Assembly (NCBI RefSeq): GCF_000331735.1
Contig: NC_020126.1
Location: forward strand, 682,001-746,000
Reading direction: 5' to 3'
DNA length: 64,000 bases
Source: Myxococcus stipitatus DSM 14675
Lineage (GTDB): Bacteria; Myxococcota; Myxococcia; Myxococcales; Myxococcaceae
Notes under the pieces: model-generated
What the model saw: only the letters and a program-made list of their open reading frames with translations
Told to the model about the DNA's origin: nothing
Databases searched by the model: none
In this document: positions 29,944 to 37,180 of the stretch, in pieces
Position numbering within the stretch: the first letter of the stretch is position 1
Layout of the letters: the number at the start of each line of letters is the position of its first letter
Translations under genes and position numbers: made by a program

Positions 29944-29963
29944 ACGTGCCAGTCCTGGCACGT
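29944..29963. promoter_or_regulatory. Perfect 20-bp dyad, likely activator site 1
   Basis: ACGTGCCAG, TC, CTGGCACGT form a perfect inverted repeat about 85 nt upstream of the sigma-54 promoter at 30047, a usual distance for an enhancer site. The neighbouring gene encodes a matching class of activator. Confidence 0.55.
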
Positions 29964-30021
29964 TCTGGCCGCGCCCGGCCCCCAGAAGGGCCTGGGCTGT
30001 CCCGCAACCCCGTGGAATCGT

Positions 30022-30035
30022 GGCACTCGCGTGCC
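30022..30035. promoter_or_regulatory. Second dyad with the same half-site
   Basis: GGCAC, a 4-nt spacer and GTGCC repeat the half-site of the 29944 dyad, here 12 nt upstream of the sigma-54 promoter. Confidence 0.4.
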
Positions 30036-30046
30036 GGAGGAGGGCT

Positions 30047-30063
30047 CGGCACGGCCGTTGCGA
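30047..30063 (+). promoter_or_regulatory. Sigma-54 promoter of the cysteine-rich lipoprotein gene
   Basis: CGGCACG, GCCG, TTGCG has the -24 GG and -12 GC exactly ten bases apart and matches the consensus at nearly all fixed bases. Transcription would begin near 30073, about 50 nt before ATG 30124. Confidence 0.6.
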
Positions 30064-30123
30064 TGGGGGGACGCATCGCGCGCCGAGGGTGCTGGCGCGC
30101 CACTGAACCTCACGGAGACGGAC

Positions 30124-30852
30124 ATGAAGCATGTGGTGATGGGACTGTTCCTGGCGCTGGCGGTGGTGGGCTGTGGCGGCACGAAGGACGACGACGGCGG
30201 CAACGACGACCCCGGCAAGCAGGGTGAGGGCCTGTGCAGCGCGAGCAAGGCCTGCCCCTCCGGCCAGTTCTGTTTCAACGGCCTGTGCGCCATCGGCTGT
30301 CAGTCGAACGCCAACTGCGCGGCGGACCAGTACTGCGACCTCGAGGACACGGGCATGCCCGCCGCCTTCTGCAAGAACAAGAAGGCCGGGACGTGCAGCT
30401 CCAACAGCCAGTGCTTGAGCAACCAGATCTGCATCGAGGGCCTGTGCAGCCTGAAGCCGCCCGAGAACCCGCCGACGTGCAACCCCAACACGTCGGACTT
30501 CAAGGACGGCTGTGACACGTATTCGGTGTGCCTGGACCCGGATGACCAGGGCAGCCAGAAGCCGTACTGCGCCAGCTTCGCGCCGTGCCCCGAGGACGGC
30601 GTGTGCCCCACGGGCCTGGGCGGCGCGGTGTGCAACGACGGCTATCTGCAGAACAAGGGCCGCTTCTGCATGCAGGGCCTCTGCCGTGAGAACTCCAACT
30701 GCCCGTCGTCGTGGAACTGCGTGAAGCCCTTCTCGGGCGCGGTGCTCGGCTTCTGCAGCCCGGGCGCCCTCGGCTTCCCGTGCACCGAGAACTCGCATTG
30801 CAAGAGCGGTCAGTGCTTCTCCGCGCCCGGAATGATGGGCGCCTGCATGTAG
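30124..30852 (+). CDS. Cysteine-rich lipoprotein
   Basis: The 242-residue protein has a lipoprotein signal peptide (MKHVVMGLFLALAVVGC17) followed by an acidic Gly/Asp linker. The mature part has some 26 cysteines in repeats of the type C-x2-S/N-x2-C-x4-x-C, such as CSASKACPSGQFCFNGLC and CSSNSQCLSNQICIEGLC. These are the Dickkopf/EGF-like modules common in myxobacterial surface lipoproteins. No catalytic site is visible. Its sigma-54 promoter and the upstream FHA activator suggest induction by a signal, possibly developmental. A similar but separately started Cys-rich gene follows. Confidence 0.85.
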   Translation: MKHVVMGLFLALAVVGCGGTKDDDGGNDDPGKQGEGLCSASKACPSGQFCFNGLCAIGCQSNANCAADQYCDLEDTGMPAAFCKNKKAGTCSSNSQCLSNQICIEGLCSLKPPENPPTCNPNTSDFKDGCDTYSVCLDPDDQGSQKPYCASFAPCPEDGVCPTGLGGAVCNDGYLQNKGRFCMQGLCRENSNCPSSWNCVKPFSGAVLGFCSPGALGFPCTENSHCKSGQCFSAPGMMGACM

Positions 30853-30866
30853 CGGGTGGGAGCGGG

Positions 30867-30896
30867 CCTCGTGTCCCCGAGTCGGGGGGCGCGAGG
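30867..30896. terminator. Possible stem-loop terminator
   Basis: CCTCG and CGAGG enclose an inner CCCC/GGGG stem 15 nt after the lipoprotein stop. There is no T-tract, so termination is uncertain. Confidence 0.35.
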
Positions 30897-30953
30897 TCCT
30901 GCTCCGGGGGCTGCTCTCCGCGGGAGGCTTTGCGTAGAGTGGCCAGCGCCTTG

Positions 30954-31850
30954 GTGAATCCTCGCGTCCTCTCGTTCTTGTTGCCGGTGTGGGTGCTGCT
31001 CTTCGCATCCGGCTGTCCGCTCGACATCCGCATCCGCTGTGAAGACTCCGGGGAGTGTGAGTCCGGGCAGGTCTGCGTGCGCGGTGGTTGCGAGGACCTG
31101 CTCGGAGAGCGGGTGGGGGATGATTGTGAGTCGGATGCGGAGTGTGGTCCGGGCTTCACCTGCGGCGAGGGGTTCCCGGGCGGGTACTGCCTCTTGGAGT
31201 GCTCGCGGGAGCGGTCTTGTCCGGAGGGGAGTGTCTGCGCGCTGGGCCTGGGCCGGTGCCTGAGGACCTGCGGCGAGCACTGCACCCGGTCGGGCTATGG
31301 CTGTGGACCGGTGCCCGAGTCCTCCGGGCCGCTCGATGCCTGCGTGCCGGTGGCGACACCGGCGGATGGCGGGAGTGACGGGGGCTGCACGGGCTCGGGG
31401 TGTGGGACGCCGGATGGAGGGGGCGGGGAGGAGAACTGCACGACGGACTTCGAGTGTCGGGCTGGGTGGCGGTGCAGCAACAGCCAGGTGTGTGTCGAGG
31501 GGCCTCGGCTGGGGGAGGCGTGCCGGGACAGCTTCGAGTGCGCGGTCTACGCCACCTGCCCCAAGGAGCGGCTGCGGTGCGAGGAGACCTGCAACGCGCA
31601 GGTGGGCGGGCTGTGTTCGGCGGGCTACCAATGCGCGCCGGACGGACTGTGCGTCCGGGAGTGCACGGGGGCGCCGGCCACGGTGGGGGAGCAGTGCGAG
31701 AACTCGATGGACTGCGCTCCGTGCAGCGTGTGTGTGGCGTCCGCGCCGGGGCTGCGGTGCCGCCAGTCATGCCGGTTGGACAGGGACTGCCCGGGAGGCG
31801 CGGCGGGGGCCTGTGAGCCGGTGGGGCAGGCGAAGTACTGCCGGTTGTAG
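30954..31850 (+). CDS. Cysteine-rich lipoprotein with Dickkopf/EGF-like repeats
   Basis: This 298-residue protein begins at GTG 30954 (VNPRVLSFLLPVWVLLFASGC); an alternative GTG at 30939 is better spaced from GGGAGG. The signal peptide ends in a lipobox S-G-C, so it is probably an outer-membrane lipoprotein. More than 30 cysteines follow in modules like CEDSGECESGQVCVRGGC and CTTDFECRAGWRCSNSQVC, interrupted by a Gly-rich linker (GGSDGGCTGSGCGTPDGG). It resembles its upstream neighbour in build but not closely in sequence. The role is unknown, perhaps adhesion or ligand binding at the surface. Confidence 0.8.
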   Translation: MNPRVLSFLLPVWVLLFASGCPLDIRIRCEDSGECESGQVCVRGGCEDLLGERVGDDCESDAECGPGFTCGEGFPGGYCLLECSRERSCPEGSVCALGLGRCLRTCGEHCTRSGYGCGPVPESSGPLDACVPVATPADGGSDGGCTGSGCGTPDGGGGEENCTTDFECRAGWRCSNSQVCVEGPRLGEACRDSFECAVYATCPKERLRCEETCNAQVGGLCSAGYQCAPDGLCVRECTGAPATVGEQCENSMDCAPCSVCVASAPGLRCRQSCRLDRDCPGGAAGACEPVGQAKYCRL

Positions 31851-31912
31851 GCGGGGCTGAAACCATCGGCCGGGTTGCTCGCGGGGGGCGGCTCCCGGAG
31901 AATGCCCGGGTG

Positions 31913-34222
31913 ATGACGGGTGAGGTGCTGTCGGGCCGCTACCGGCTCGAGCGGGAGCTGGGGCGTGGTGGGATGGCCACGGTCTTCCTGGCGACGGACT
32001 TGCGGCTGTCTCGCCCGGTGGCGTTGAAGCGCATGCATCCGGGGGGAGGCGCGGGGCGCGCGGAGCGCTTCCGCCGGGAGGCCGAGCTGGCCGCTTCGCT
32101 CCGTCACCCCAACGTCCTGGAGGTCCACGACTACGGCGAGGATGGGGCGCATGGTCCGTTCCTCGTTTGTGAGTGGGTGAGAGGCGAGGACCTGCGGGCG
32201 TTGGCGGGGAGGCTCGCGCCGGTGCCGCCCGAGGCCGCGATGGTGCTGGCCTGGGAGCTGGCGCGCGCGCTGGCGGCGGCGCATGCGGTGGGCATCGTCC
32301 ACCGGGACGTGAAGCCGGAGAACGTGCTCGTGGCCGAGGGTGGGCCGCTGAAGCTGGCGGACTTCGGGCTCGCGGCGCTGGAGGACCAGGAGCGGCTGAC
32401 GAGCACGGGCGCGGTGACGGGCTCGCTGCCGTACATGGCGCCCGAGCGCATCGACACGGGGGCGTACTCGTCCGCGTCGGATGTGTATGCGGTGGGGGTC
32501 ATCCTGTTCGAGCTGTGCTCGGGGGCCACGCCGCACTCGGGCAAGGGCGCCGCGCACCTGGCCGCGTCGGTGATGACGAAGGACGCGCCGTCGCTGACGG
32601 AGGAGGTGCCGGGGACGCCGGAGCCGCTGGCCGTGTTGGTGGCGGGGTGTCTGGCGAGGGATGCGAGGGACCGGCCGAAGGATGGCGCGGCGCTCGCTTC
32701 GGCGCTGGAGGAGTTGCTCCTGAAGCGGGTGGGGCCTCCGGCGGAGGTGGCGCGGGAGTTCTTCGGAAATCCGGTGGCTGTTGCAGCGAAGTGGCGGCGG
32801 GGGCGCTTCGAGCGGTTGCTGGAGGAGGGGCGCGGGCTGCTGGCGCGAGGGGAGGGGGCACGGGCTGCGAAGGTGCTCAACACGGCGCTGGTGCTGGAGC
32901 CCGGGTCGACGGAGGTGCTGGCGCTGCTGCGCGAGGGACCGAAGCGCTCCAGGTCGAAGGGTGGGGTGCTCGCGGCGGGGCTCGCGGGCTGCGCGGTGGT
33001 GGGGTGGGGCGGGTGGATGCTGGTTTCGAGTGAAGGTTTGAACGCGGGGCCCGTCAGTCCCGCCGCCATGCGGAAGCCGGTTGGAGTGGAAGAGGCGGGG
33101 AACCCTCGCCCGGACGCAGTGAAGGGGCCCCCGGGAGGCGTGGGGGAGACAGGCGAGGAAGGGCGCTCTCCAGAAATCATGGCGGCGAGTGGCTCGACAG
33201 CTCCCGTCGACTCCCGGCAGCCAGCGAGCGCCGGAGGGGCGCCGACGCATGGTCAGGACGTGGTGGCTACCAGAGTGGCGAAGTCGGGTGGTGGTGCTCC
33301 CGCGGACTCGTACCAGCGAGGGGTTGAGGGGCGGGTGCCAACCTCCGCCGGAACGGTGGTGGCTCCTGGAGACTCGCAGCAGCGAGGAGTTGCGGGGCGG
33401 GTGCCAACCTCCGCCGGAACGGTGGTGGCTCCTGGAGACTCGCAGCAGCGAGGAGTTGCGGGGCGGGCGCCCACGGATGAGCAGGCCGCTGCATCCGGCG
33501 GAATGGCGGTGGCGGCTCCCGTGGACTCGCGCGAGCGAGGAGTGTCGGGGCGGGCGCCAACGGATGCTCTGACCGTGGCATCCGCCGGAGCGGTGGGTGG
33601 CGCTCCAGGAGACTCCCGGCAGCACGCACCGAGCGAGATGCCGGCCGGGAGCTTCAAGGTGCCCGCGTCCGGCTCGACGGGCAGCGAAGCTCGCGACCGC
33701 ACGAAGGATGCAGGCCTCAAGTCGGACTCAGCGAAGCTCCCACCGGCCTCGGTGTCAGGGACCGCTCCTTCAGCGGCACCCGCACGGGAGGAGAGCGCGA
33801 AGCCCGCGGTGTTGAAGGTGACGTCGCGTCCGTGGGCGGAGGTGTTCGTGAACGGCGAGAGCCGAGGCTACACGCCGCGCGTGCGCGAGCTCTCCCTCCC
33901 GCCGGGCACCCACCGGCTGCGCTTCGTCAATCCGTTGTGCGACGAAGTCGAAGTCGCGGTGACGCTCGCGGCCGGTGAGACCGTGGCGCGCGACGTGGTG
34001 CTGACGCTGCGCAAGGCGGAGGTCTCCATCCAGGCCCCCGTGGGCGCGAGGCTCTTCGTGGATGGGCGCGAAGTGGGCACCGCGCCACTGCCGGGCCCGG
34101 TGTCGCTCGAGCACGGGAAGCATCGCGTGAGCGCGCATCTTCCCGGAGCCACCCCGGTGCAGCGCGAGGTGGAGGTCGTGGCCGGTCGTCGCCTCGAGGT
34201 GTCGTTGGAGGTGACGCCGTGA
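31913..34222 (+). CDS. Membrane Ser/Thr protein kinase with PEGA domains
   Basis: The 770-residue Hanks-type kinase starts at ATG 31913 (a GTG is one codon earlier). The kinase domain (about 8-270) has the Gly loop GRGGMATVF, the Lys in VALKRM, the catalytic loop HRDVKPEN, DFG (LADFGLAAL) and MAPERI. A helical TPR-like segment follows, then one membrane helix (about 345-365: VLAAGLAGCAVVGWGGWML). The long external linker is rich in Ala/Gly/Pro and carries 22-residue tandem repeats (about 470-560). The end has two PEGA modules (about 625-765: VFVNGESRGYTPRVREL, LFVDGREVGTAPLPGP), which usually sense or bind cell-surface partners. It is first in a run of membrane-protein genes. Confidence 0.92.
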   Translation: MTGEVLSGRYRLERELGRGGMATVFLATDLRLSRPVALKRMHPGGGAGRAERFRREAELAASLRHPNVLEVHDYGEDGAHGPFLVCEWVRGEDLRALAGRLAPVPPEAAMVLAWELARALAAAHAVGIVHRDVKPENVLVAEGGPLKLADFGLAALEDQERLTSTGAVTGSLPYMAPERIDTGAYSSASDVYAVGVILFELCSGATPHSGKGAAHLAASVMTKDAPSLTEEVPGTPEPLAVLVAGCLARDARDRPKDGAALASALEELLLKRVGPPAEVAREFFGNPVAVAAKWRRGRFERLLEEGRGLLARGEGARAAKVLNTALVLEPGSTEVLALLREGPKRSRSKGGVLAAGLAGCAVVGWGGWMLVSSEGLNAGPVSPAAMRKPVGVEEAGNPRPDAVKGPPGGVGETGEEGRSPEIMAASGSTAPVDSRQPASAGGAPTHGQDVVATRVAKSGGGAPADSYQRGVEGRVPTSAGTVVAPGDSQQRGVAGRVPTSAGTVVAPGDSQQRGVAGRAPTDEQAAASGGMAVAAPVDSRERGVSGRAPTDALTVASAGAVGGAPGDSRQHAPSEMPAGSFKVPASGSTGSEARDRTKDAGLKSDSAKLPPASVSGTAPSAAPAREESAKPAVLKVTSRPWAEVFVNGESRGYTPRVRELSLPPGTHRLRFVNPLCDEVEVAVTLAAGETVARDVVLTLRKAEVSIQAPVGARLFVDGREVGTAPLPGPVSLEHGKHRVSAHLPGATPVQREVEVVAGRRLEVSLEVTP
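33328..33459 (+). repeat. Two tandem 66-bp repeats in the kinase linker
   Basis: Copies at 33328-33393 and 33394-33459 are identical or nearly so and encode 22 residues each (GRVPTSAGTVVAPGDSQQR core). Degenerate copies continue to about 33620. The length is a multiple of three, so copy number can change without a frameshift. Confidence 0.85.
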
Positions 34223-34941
34223 TGGGAGCGGCGTGGCTGTTGGTGGCGCTGGCCGCCTCTCCGCTCGATGGCGCTCGGAGCGCCTACCAGTCGGGCGAGC
34301 TGACGCAGGCGCGCACGGAGCTGGAGTCGCTGCTCTATCCGCTGAAGCTGGAGGGAGAGTCGCTGGAGGCGGAGGGGCACCTGCTGCTCGCGGCGACCTA
34401 CCACGCGCAGGAGGAGAACGCGCGCGCCGAGGACGAGGTCGTGCGCGCGTTCGCCGTGCGCGAGGACCTGGGCGTGGACCCGCTGTTGTATCCGCCAGAC
34501 TTCCTCGCCTTCGTGGGGCGAGCCCGCACGCAGCACCAGTCGCGCATCGCGGAGCTGCGCGCGGAGCGTCGTCCTCGCCTGGTGCCTCCGCCCGCGCCGC
34601 TGGTCGAGCCGGTGTCGAAGGACGCCGAGGTGCCCACCCTCTCGCGGGCCTGGTATCTGGCGCCGCTGGGAATCGGACACTTCAAGCAGGGGCGCTCGCG
34701 GATGGGGACGGTGATGGCGGTGACGCAGGGGGTGGGGCTCGCGGTGGCGGGGGCCTCGCTGGGGGCGTCCTTGTCGATGCGGGGGGCGGACGGGCGTTAC
34801 AGTGCGAGTGATGCGGGGACCGCGCGGACCCTCAACGTGACGTACCTGGTGGGGGCGTACGTGTTCGCGGCGGCCTATGCGTACGGCGTGTTGGATGGGA
34901 TGGTGTTGGCGCCGGAGCCGCCTGCCCGGTCGGGTCCCTGA
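34222..34941 (+). CDS. Hypothetical membrane protein with TPR-like N-terminus
   Basis: The 239-residue protein starts at ATG 34222, overlapping the kinase stop by one base (a GTG at 34219 would overlap by four). A short signal-like segment is followed by helical pairs resembling one or two TPRs (about 18-95: ARSAYQSGELTQARTELESLL). A linker precedes a C-terminal region with two or three membrane segments (LAPLGIGHFKQGRSRMGTVMAVTQGVGLAVAGASL, VTYLVGAYVFAAAYAYG). The phrase PLGIGHFKQG resembles the G-x-GQ-x-Y motif of small membrane proteins such as the next gene's product. It probably works with the kinase. Confidence 0.65.
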   Translation: MGAAWLLVALAASPLDGARSAYQSGELTQARTELESLLYPLKLEGESLEAEGHLLLAATYHAQEENARAEDEVVRAFAVREDLGVDPLLYPPDFLAFVGRARTQHQSRIAELRAERRPRLVPPPAPLVEPVSKDAEVPTLSRAWYLAPLGIGHFKQGRSRMGTVMAVTQGVGLAVAGASLGASLSMRGADGRYSASDAGTARTLNVTYLVGAYVFAAAYAYGVLDGMVLAPEPPARSGP

Positions 34942-34971
34942 GGAACAAGCGGGACTTTCGGGGTCCCCTGG

Positions 34972-34987
34972 CTGCATTTAGATGCAG
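34972..34987 (+). promoter_or_regulatory. Small hairpin upstream of a ribosome-binding site
   Basis: CTGCAT and ATGCAG close a TTAG loop, 6 nt upstream of the GGAGGT that serves ATG 35004. It could be a leader hairpin or a dyad operator. Confidence 0.3.
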
Positions 34988-35003
34988 GTGAATGGAGGTC
35001 GGT

Positions 35004-35246
35004 ATGTCGCGCGAAATCGTCCACGAGCGCTCGTTCAACCCCATCGTCGCGGGTTTGCTGTCGCTCTTCTTCCCGGGCTTGGGGCAGCTCTACAAGGGGC
35101 ACCTCATCCGGGCCATCCTGTGGTTCTGCTTCGTGGGCGTGGGCTACTGGCTGCTGATTGTCCCCGGAGTGGTGCTGCACGTCTTGTGCGTGCTGGGGGC
35201 CACCTTCGGGAGCGCGGGCAAGGAGCGGTTCCGGTTCGCGCGGTAG
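35004..35246 (+). CDS. Small two-helix membrane protein, TM2-like
   Basis: The 80-residue protein starts at ATG 35004, served by GGAGGT at 34994-34999; an in-frame ATG at 34992 lies before this site and is not used. It has two membrane helices (AGLLSLFFPGLGQLYKG and AILWFCFVGVGYWLLIVPG with an extension into VLHVLCVLG). The P-G-L-G-Q-L-Y-K-G motif between them is typical of TM2/DUF5683-type proteins. The function of such proteins is unknown. Confidence 0.75.
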   Translation: MSREIVHERSFNPIVAGLLSLFFPGLGQLYKGHLIRAILWFCFVGVGYWLLIVPGVVLHVLCVLGATFGSAGKERFRFAR

Positions 35247-35275
35247 GCGGGCCTGGCGGCGTGACGAAACGATGA

Positions 35276-35308
35276 CCCTCCGTGGGCGGTGTGTCGGCCA
35301 ACGGAGGG
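35276..35308. other. Stem-loop before the exbD gene
   Basis: CCCTCCGT and ACGGAGGG form a perfect 8-bp stem with a 17-nt loop, 29 nt after the TM2-like gene and 49 nt before exbD. It may end the kinase transcript or lie in the exbD leader. Confidence 0.4.
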
Positions 35309-35357
35309 GGCGGACCCTGTACTCAAGAGGCTGTCTCGATTCAGAGGGAGCAGCCAC

Positions 35358-35777
35358 ATGGGTATGTCCATGGGAGGTGGCCGTGGGGGGATGAAGAGTG
35401 AGATCAACGTCACGCCGTTGGTTGACGTGGTGTTGGTGCTCCTCATCATCTTCATGGTGGTGACGCCGATGATGAAGCGGGGGAAGGAGGTCGAGCTTCC
35501 CAAGGCTCAGCAGACGGAGGAGGACGGACCGGACCCGCTGATTCTCTCCATGACTCCGGACAAGAAGCTGTTCGTGGAGTCGGAGGTGTCGGCGAGTGAC
35601 GCGGACTTCCAGAAGAAGCTGCGGGAAGCGATGCGCGCGGACCCCCAGCGGCGGTTGCTGCTGAAGGCGGACCAATCGCTGACCTACAGCGACGTGATGA
35701 AGGTGATGCTGCTGGCGAAGGCGACGGGTGCGGAGAAGGTGTCGCTCGCGGTGGTGGAGCCGAAGCAGGACAAGTAG
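35358..35777 (+). CDS. exbD: ExbD/TolR family biopolymer transport protein
   Basis: The 139-residue protein has a short cytoplasmic N-terminus, one membrane helix (residues 20-40) and a periplasmic domain, as in ExbD/TolR. The core motif INVTPLVDVVLVLLIIFMV holds the conserved Asp (D24) that carries protons. The periplasmic part ends with a typical YSDVMKVMLLAKATGAEKVSLAV segment. ExbD works with ExbB to energise TonB or, in myxobacteria, gliding and other envelope machines. No exbB or tonB lies nearby. The start is ATG 35358 with AGAGGGAG upstream. Confidence 0.9.
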   Translation: MGMSMGGGRGGMKSEINVTPLVDVVLVLLIIFMVVTPMMKRGKEVELPKAQQTEEDGPDPLILSMTPDKKLFVESEVSASDADFQKKLREAMRADPQRRLLLKADQSLTYSDVMKVMLLAKATGAEKVSLAVVEPKQDK

Positions 35778-35837
35778 TGCTCGATTCCGTGGGACGCACG
35801 AGCCTGGGTGGCGGGGCCAAGGCATAGTCTCGCGGAT

Positions 35838-36563
35838 ATGCGGGGACTCTGGGCGCGGATGTCTGGGCGGCACGTGGCGGTGACGCGGCTCTACGGGATG
35901 CTGCTGTTGCTGTTGGTGTGCTGCCTGGGGTTCATCGCGCTGTCGGACGAGGTGACGGAGGGGGAGACGCAGGACTTCGACGAGCGGGTGTTGCGAGCGC
36001 TGCGCAGCCCTGGAGACGTGTCGGTGCCGAGAGGCCCCTGGTGGCTGCGTCCCATGGCGGAAGACGTGACGTCGCTGGGGGGCGCGCCGGTGTTGTTGTT
36101 GGTGACGCTGGCGGTGCTGGGCTTCCTGGTGCTGGCGAGGCGCTACCGGACGGTGTTGCTGGTCCTGGTGGCGACGGTGGGTGGGACGCTGTTGAACGGG
36201 GGGCTGAAGCATCTCTTCGCGCGTCCAAGGCCCTCCGTGGTGCCGCATCTCCAGCACGTGGTGTCGACGAGCTTCCCGAGCGGGCACGCGATGTTGTCTG
36301 CGATTGTGTACCTCACGCTGGGAGGGCTGTTGGCGCAGCTCGCGGAGCCCAGGCGGTTGAAGGCATACATCCTCACGGTGGCGTTGATGCTCCCGCTCCT
36401 GGTGGGCCTGACGCGCGTGTACCTGGGCGTGCACTACCCCACGGACGTGCTGGGAGGTTGGGTGGCGGGACTCGCCTGGGCGCTGCTGACCGCGCTGACC
36501 GCACGGGCCTTGCGACGGCGCAGCCCGGCCCTTCGCGAAGAAGCCCACCGCGTGGTGGAGTGA
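35838..36563 (+). CDS. PAP2-family membrane phosphatase
   Basis: The 241-residue protein has about six membrane helices. The three acid-phosphatase motifs are in order: K-x6-R-P (LKHLFARPRPSV, near 128-138), PSGH (SFPSGHAML, near 152) and S/T-R-x5-H-x3-D (TRVYLGVHYPTDVLGG, near 198-213). The catalytic residues are the two histidines. Related enzymes dephosphorylate phosphatidate, undecaprenyl pyrophosphate or sphingolipid phosphates. I chose ATG 35838 because the earlier in-frame start at 35808 gives a poor N-terminus. Confidence 0.9.
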   Translation: MRGLWARMSGRHVAVTRLYGMLLLLLVCCLGFIALSDEVTEGETQDFDERVLRALRSPGDVSVPRGPWWLRPMAEDVTSLGGAPVLLLVTLAVLGFLVLARRYRTVLLVLVATVGGTLLNGGLKHLFARPRPSVVPHLQHVVSTSFPSGHAMLSAIVYLTLGGLLAQLAEPRRLKAYILTVALMLPLLVGLTRVYLGVHYPTDVLGGWVAGLAWALLTALTARALRRRSPALREEAHRVVE

Positions 36564-36580
36564 TGGAGCACGGAGGACAC

Positions 36581-37006
36581 ATGTTGCGCTGGGAAACGTT
36601 GTCGCTGGGTTTGCTCCTGTTTCTTCAAGGCTGCGCACTGTCCCGGCCCGAGAAGGCGCCGCCCGAGGAAGCCGCGCACTACAAGTTCCCCATCGCCCTG
36701 CCCACGGAAGGACAGCAGGTCCTCTCGGGCCCCATCGCCGCGGCCGTGTCCCTGGCGATGGAGGACTTCCTCCCGCTCGGACACACGCTCCCCAGCGACG
36801 CGAGCCCCATGGAACGCTGTGCCTCGCGCCGTGACGCCTACGACGTGACCGCGGTCCCAGGCTCCGCCGACGCGAGCGTCGTCTTCGTCAGCTTCTCGCC
36901 GCGCGAGAGCACCTGCCGCGACCTCCCAGGCCCCAGCCGCTCCGACACGCCCGTCGTCTACGCCGTGGACATCACCCGGAGCCGCATCCTCTCCGTCCAG
37001 AAGTAA
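36581..37006 (+). CDS. Hypothetical lipoprotein
   Basis: I do not recognise this 141-residue protein. ATG 36581 has GGAGGA three bases upstream and gives a good lipoprotein signal (LSLGLLLFLQGC18). A start at 36563, overlapping the previous stop by one base, is possible and would add six residues. The mature part has two cysteines (MERCASRRD and RESTCRDLPG) that may pair, and alternating beta strands near the end (VVFVSFSPRES, VVYAVDITRSRI). Confidence 0.65.
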   Translation: MLRWETLSLGLLLFLQGCALSRPEKAPPEEAAHYKFPIALPTEGQQVLSGPIAAAVSLAMEDFLPLGHTLPSDASPMERCASRRDAYDVTAVPGSADASVVFVSFSPRESTCRDLPGPSRSDTPVVYAVDITRSRILSVQK

Positions 37007-37180
37007 TCGTCCCGCCAGGCGCCTCGGTGGCCCGACCGCCGAGGAGGCGACCTTCGCCGCCCCCTCTCCTCACGAAAAAGCCCCCACCCGCCGCCCGCTG
37101 CGCGAAAGTCGCGGCCCCGTGCGCCGTCCCTCGCTCCGCTCCTCACCCCGCTCCCCCGCACCTCTCGCGAGGTCCTGGGC

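Noticed and set aside
29955..29970. TGGCACG near 29956 as another sigma-54 promoter
   Set aside because: The downstream GC falls nine, not ten, bases after GG. The element is better explained as half of the dyad.
29971..29995. GCCCGGCCC/GGGCCTGGGC hairpin as terminator of the FHA activator gene
   Set aside because: The stem is imperfect and no T-tract follows; such stems occur by chance at this GC content.
30954..31850. The two cysteine-rich lipoproteins as a tandem duplication
   Set aside because: They share module type but not alignable sequence outside the cysteines.
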